Shown piece after piece: positions 62,040 to 64,000 of a DNA stretch of 64,000 bases (its first letter is position 1; the number at the start of each line of letters is the position of its first letter). Below the pieces are notes generated by a model. That model did no database searches, was not told the origin of the DNA, and was given only the letters and a program-made list of their open reading frames with translations. The position numbers were made by a program, and so were the translations under genes. Origin of the DNA: JAHEKO01 sp965212505 (lineage in GTDB: Bacteria > Acidobacteriota > Thermoanaerobaculia > Multivoradales > JAHEKO01); contig OZ243123.1 of NCBI GenBank assembly GCA_965212505.1, positions 682,001 through 746,000 on the forward strand, read 5' to 3'.

Positions 62040-63932
62040 TTAGGGCGAGCAGTTGAGCGTGTTGTCGATCTCGACCGAGAAGCTCGCCATTCCCTGGACC
62101 GCAAAACCGTCTTCGAACGACACCCCATCCTTGGCCAGGAGGTGGACATCGACGGCCGCAGAGACCTCGAACGCTCCCATGGTCGAGATCGTCGAGTCGG
62201 AGCGGTAGGTGCTGGCGAGGTCGTTGAAGCCCTCAGTCAGAACCAGGGGCTCCCCGGAACACGGCGCCTCGCGCCCGAAGATGGTGAATCTCGACTCGCC
62301 CGAGGTGGTCGTGTCGAAGGTGTAGCAGGCGCCGGCGAAGAGCAGATCGTATGGGGAGAGCGTCTGAGCCGAGCTGTAGTCGCCGGCTCGATCGGAGGTC
62401 GGACCGGCTGTGCCTGTCTCCACCAGCACGTTCTCGAGCGGCGCGATCAGGTCGTTGTTGACGTCGTCCGCGATCCAGTTCAGGCAGCTCGGGTAGAGGC
62501 TGCTGCTGCCCGCGAGCAGCGCGCCGCCGAGGTCGCCGTTGGCATTGACGTCCACCGCAGGGTAGGCCCAGGCGATCGTTGAGCTCCAGACGACCGGCTC
62601 GCTGAGAATCGTCGTCAAAGACGACTCGTCGAGCCGAACGGCTCGGAGATGCGGCTGTGGGAACGTTCCGTCCTGAGCGGGTGTCCACATGAAGCCGACC
62701 ACGCCGTCAGCGACCCAGGCGGCGCCGAGTCGGCTATCGATGAAGCCGCACCAGTTGTTGCCGTCGGGGTCGGGGCAGCTTCGGCCGGCGTTGCTCCAGC
62801 TGGTGATGCCGGCGACATCGGTCGACGTCGGGCTCGGGGCGGCGTCCGTCCAGGTCCACACGCGCAGACTAGCCGTCGTGATGTGGTCGGCGAAGTACAT
62901 GGTGTCGGTCGCACCGCGCGTCAACTTGAACGAAAAGAAGCTCGTATCGGTGTAGGCGTCCACCGAGACGGAGCTGCAGCTGGCCAGGTCAGACAGGTCG
63001 TAGCGGGCGACAAAGGCGCCCGTGAAGGAGGACCCGGAGGTCGAGAAGACGTTCGACGAGTGATACAGGTAGCCATCGCCTGCGGTCATGTCGGGGAAGT
63101 CGGCCCAGTTGTTGGTGGCGAATCCGTAGTCTTGCGGCGTGGTGTCGAGGAAACAGTCGAAGACGCCGTCGGCTCCTTGGTCGACGTTGATGCGCTGGGT
63201 GCCGGTCGTCCCGTCCTCGATGTACTGCTGCAGGAAGAACAGGGTGTTGGTTGCGGGGTCATAACTCGTGACCTGATCGCAGCAGAAGCCGTCGTTGACC
63301 GGACTGAACGGTCCCGAGAAGGGATTGAGGAAGGCGAAGGAGTCTCCTCGGTCGTCGGAGGTCGCGGCATACCAGTTGCCGGTGTAGAACACCTGGTGGC
63401 CGGCGATCGCAACCGCCGGTTCGTTGGTCGACGAACTGAAACCTCCGGGCGCAACGTCCGACGGCACGGTCTCCTGGAAGACGGTAAACGCGTCTACGCT
63501 GATCCCCTCGGTCGTGGCGCCCAGGGTGCTCTCGGGGCCCGGCTCCGTCGGCACGACAGGGATTTGGGGCAGGGGGCGGACCTCGCCGCGTGGGTTGGCG
63601 CGCAACAAGCGTTCCCGCAGCCGCTCGACCTGGGCGAGCGTCTCAGGGTCCGGCTCGAGTAGCTCCTCTCTCGAGACTCTGCCCTCGGTGCTCGTCTCGA
63701 GGACGAGGTGGAGGGTGCGCCCGGTGTCGGGTCGCACCTCATCCATTGGCGAGGCGGATTCCTCCTCCGGGCTGTTCTCTGCGGAGATCTCACTCTCCGC
63801 GGAGGTCTCAGCCGGAGCAGCGGCTTCAGCCTCCGGCTCATCCTGCGCGAACAGCACGCCGGAGCTGCTCACCAAGAGTGTCGCCAGCATCACGACCAGC
63901 CAAGTGTGTGTCCTCGTCTCCGCTCCCGTCAT
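62040..63932 (-). CDS. Large secreted beta-propeller-like protein with C-terminal coathanger-like module
   Basis: 630 residues from ATG 63932 (AGGAGG-type RBS; signal peptide WLVVMLATLLVSSSGVLFA). After an acidic, Pro/Glu-rich stretch (EAEAAAPAETSAESEIS) the protein is rich in Trp/Tyr/Asp loops (GGFSSSTNEPAVAIAGHQVFYTG), like six- or seven-bladed propeller proteins. The C-terminal ~65 residues (STISTMGAFEVSAAVDVHLLAKDGVSFEDGFAVQG) resemble the C-terminal module of the BNR protein at 58845. Surface or extracellular; function unknown. Confidence 0.75.
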   Translation of the reverse strand: MTGAETRTHTWLVVMLATLLVSSSGVLFAQDEPEAEAAAPAETSAESEISAENSPEEESASPMDEVRPDTGRTLHLVLETSTEGRVSREELLEPDPETLAQVERLRERLLRANPRGEVRPLPQIPVVPTEPGPESTLGATTEGISVDAFTVFQETVPSDVAPGGFSSSTNEPAVAIAGHQVFYTGNWYAATSDDRGDSFAFLNPFSGPFSPVNDGFCCDQVTSYDPATNTLFFLQQYIEDGTTGTQRINVDQGADGVFDCFLDTTPQDYGFATNNWADFPDMTAGDGYLYHSSNVFSTSGSSFTGAFVARYDLSDLASCSSVSVDAYTDTSFFSFKLTRGATDTMYFADHITTASLRVWTWTDAAPSPTSTDVAGITSWSNAGRSCPDPDGNNWCGFIDSRLGAAWVADGVVGFMWTPAQDGTFPQPHLRAVRLDESSLTTILSEPVVWSSTIAWAYPAVDVNANGDLGGALLAGSSSLYPSCLNWIADDVNNDLIAPLENVLVETGTAGPTSDRAGDYSSAQTLSPYDLLFAGACYTFDTTTSGESRFTIFGREAPCSGEPLVLTEGFNDLASTYRSDSTISTMGAFEVSAAVDVHLLAKDGVSFEDGFAVQGMASFSVEIDNTLNCSP

Positions 63933-64000
63933 CCACCACCTCCTGCCCACCTCGGCGGGCGAGTCGAGAGGGGCGTGCCCTCTCTCCATGGGTCGCTCGG

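Overview
The window is GC-rich and densely coding on both strands. A bacterium of the phylum Acidobacteriota is the best guess: there is a VWFA-related protein of the acidobacterial TIGR03436 type, a Ser/Thr kinase with C-terminal TPRs, many secreted BNR/Kelch-type proteins and a Gram-negative type IV pilus minor-pilin operon. This is inferred from gene content, not from a phylogeny. I see no rRNA, tRNA, CRISPR array, insertion sequence or phage, so it looks like ordinary chromosome.

Layout. 1-3523: end of an ABC-transporter ATPase gene, a prenyl diphosphate synthase and two secreted proteins. 3787-11739: a VWFA protein, then a formate dehydrogenase locus: a fused NuoE-NuoF-like subunit (5548-7074), a secreted esterase, and a catalytic subunit (8435-11191) that reads through an in-frame TGA as selenocysteine. 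A near-canonical bacterial SECIS hairpin follows the TGA. A small membrane protein and a cupin come next. 11814-18136: a DUF1579-like secreted protein, an AraC regulator, and a four-gene minus-strand run holding a trans-3-hydroxy-L-proline dehydratase (Cys/Thr active-site pair), an ornithine-cyclodeaminase-family reductase, a TonB-C-like protein and a gamma-glutamyltransferase-like enzyme. 18235-24323: secreted and membrane proteins, a methyltransferase, a large Ser/Thr kinase and a DUF1611 (DgcN-like) protein. 24381-26895: ahcY with an ArsR-methyltransferase fusion regulator (SahR-like), apparently transcribed leaderless from a promoter whose start overlaps a palindrome. 27011-38809: a TIKI-fold protein, a sulfatase-fold lipoprotein, a TlpA-like lipoprotein, a sodium symporter, a zincin, a GNAT enzyme, a peroxiredoxin, a Leu-type dehydrogenase, an enlarged nucleoside transporter and an EEP-family protein. 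38887-42259: a NUDIX hydrolase and a very large envelope protein. 42269-50315: the type IV pilus operon (GspH/FimT, PilV, PilW, PilX, PilY1, FxLYD-like). 50762-55426: TPR, cupin, Kelch/FN3 and an RsbU-type phosphatase. 55466-63932: ECF sigma, anti-sigma and DUF4097 cassette, dGTPase, and secreted BNR-type proteins.

Regulation. Several intergenic regions carry sequences matching the sigma-54 (RpoN) -24/-12 consensus with exact 10-bp GG-GC spacing: upstream of the minor-pilin operon, the divergent TPR gene, the Kelch gene and the NUDIX gene, and more weakly upstream of a small secreted protein. If real, they tie the pilus operon and neighbouring envelope genes to one RpoN regulon. The most solid unusual features are the selenoprotein formate dehydrogenase, the hydroxyproline dehydratase/reductase pair, and the SAH-linked ahcY operon.
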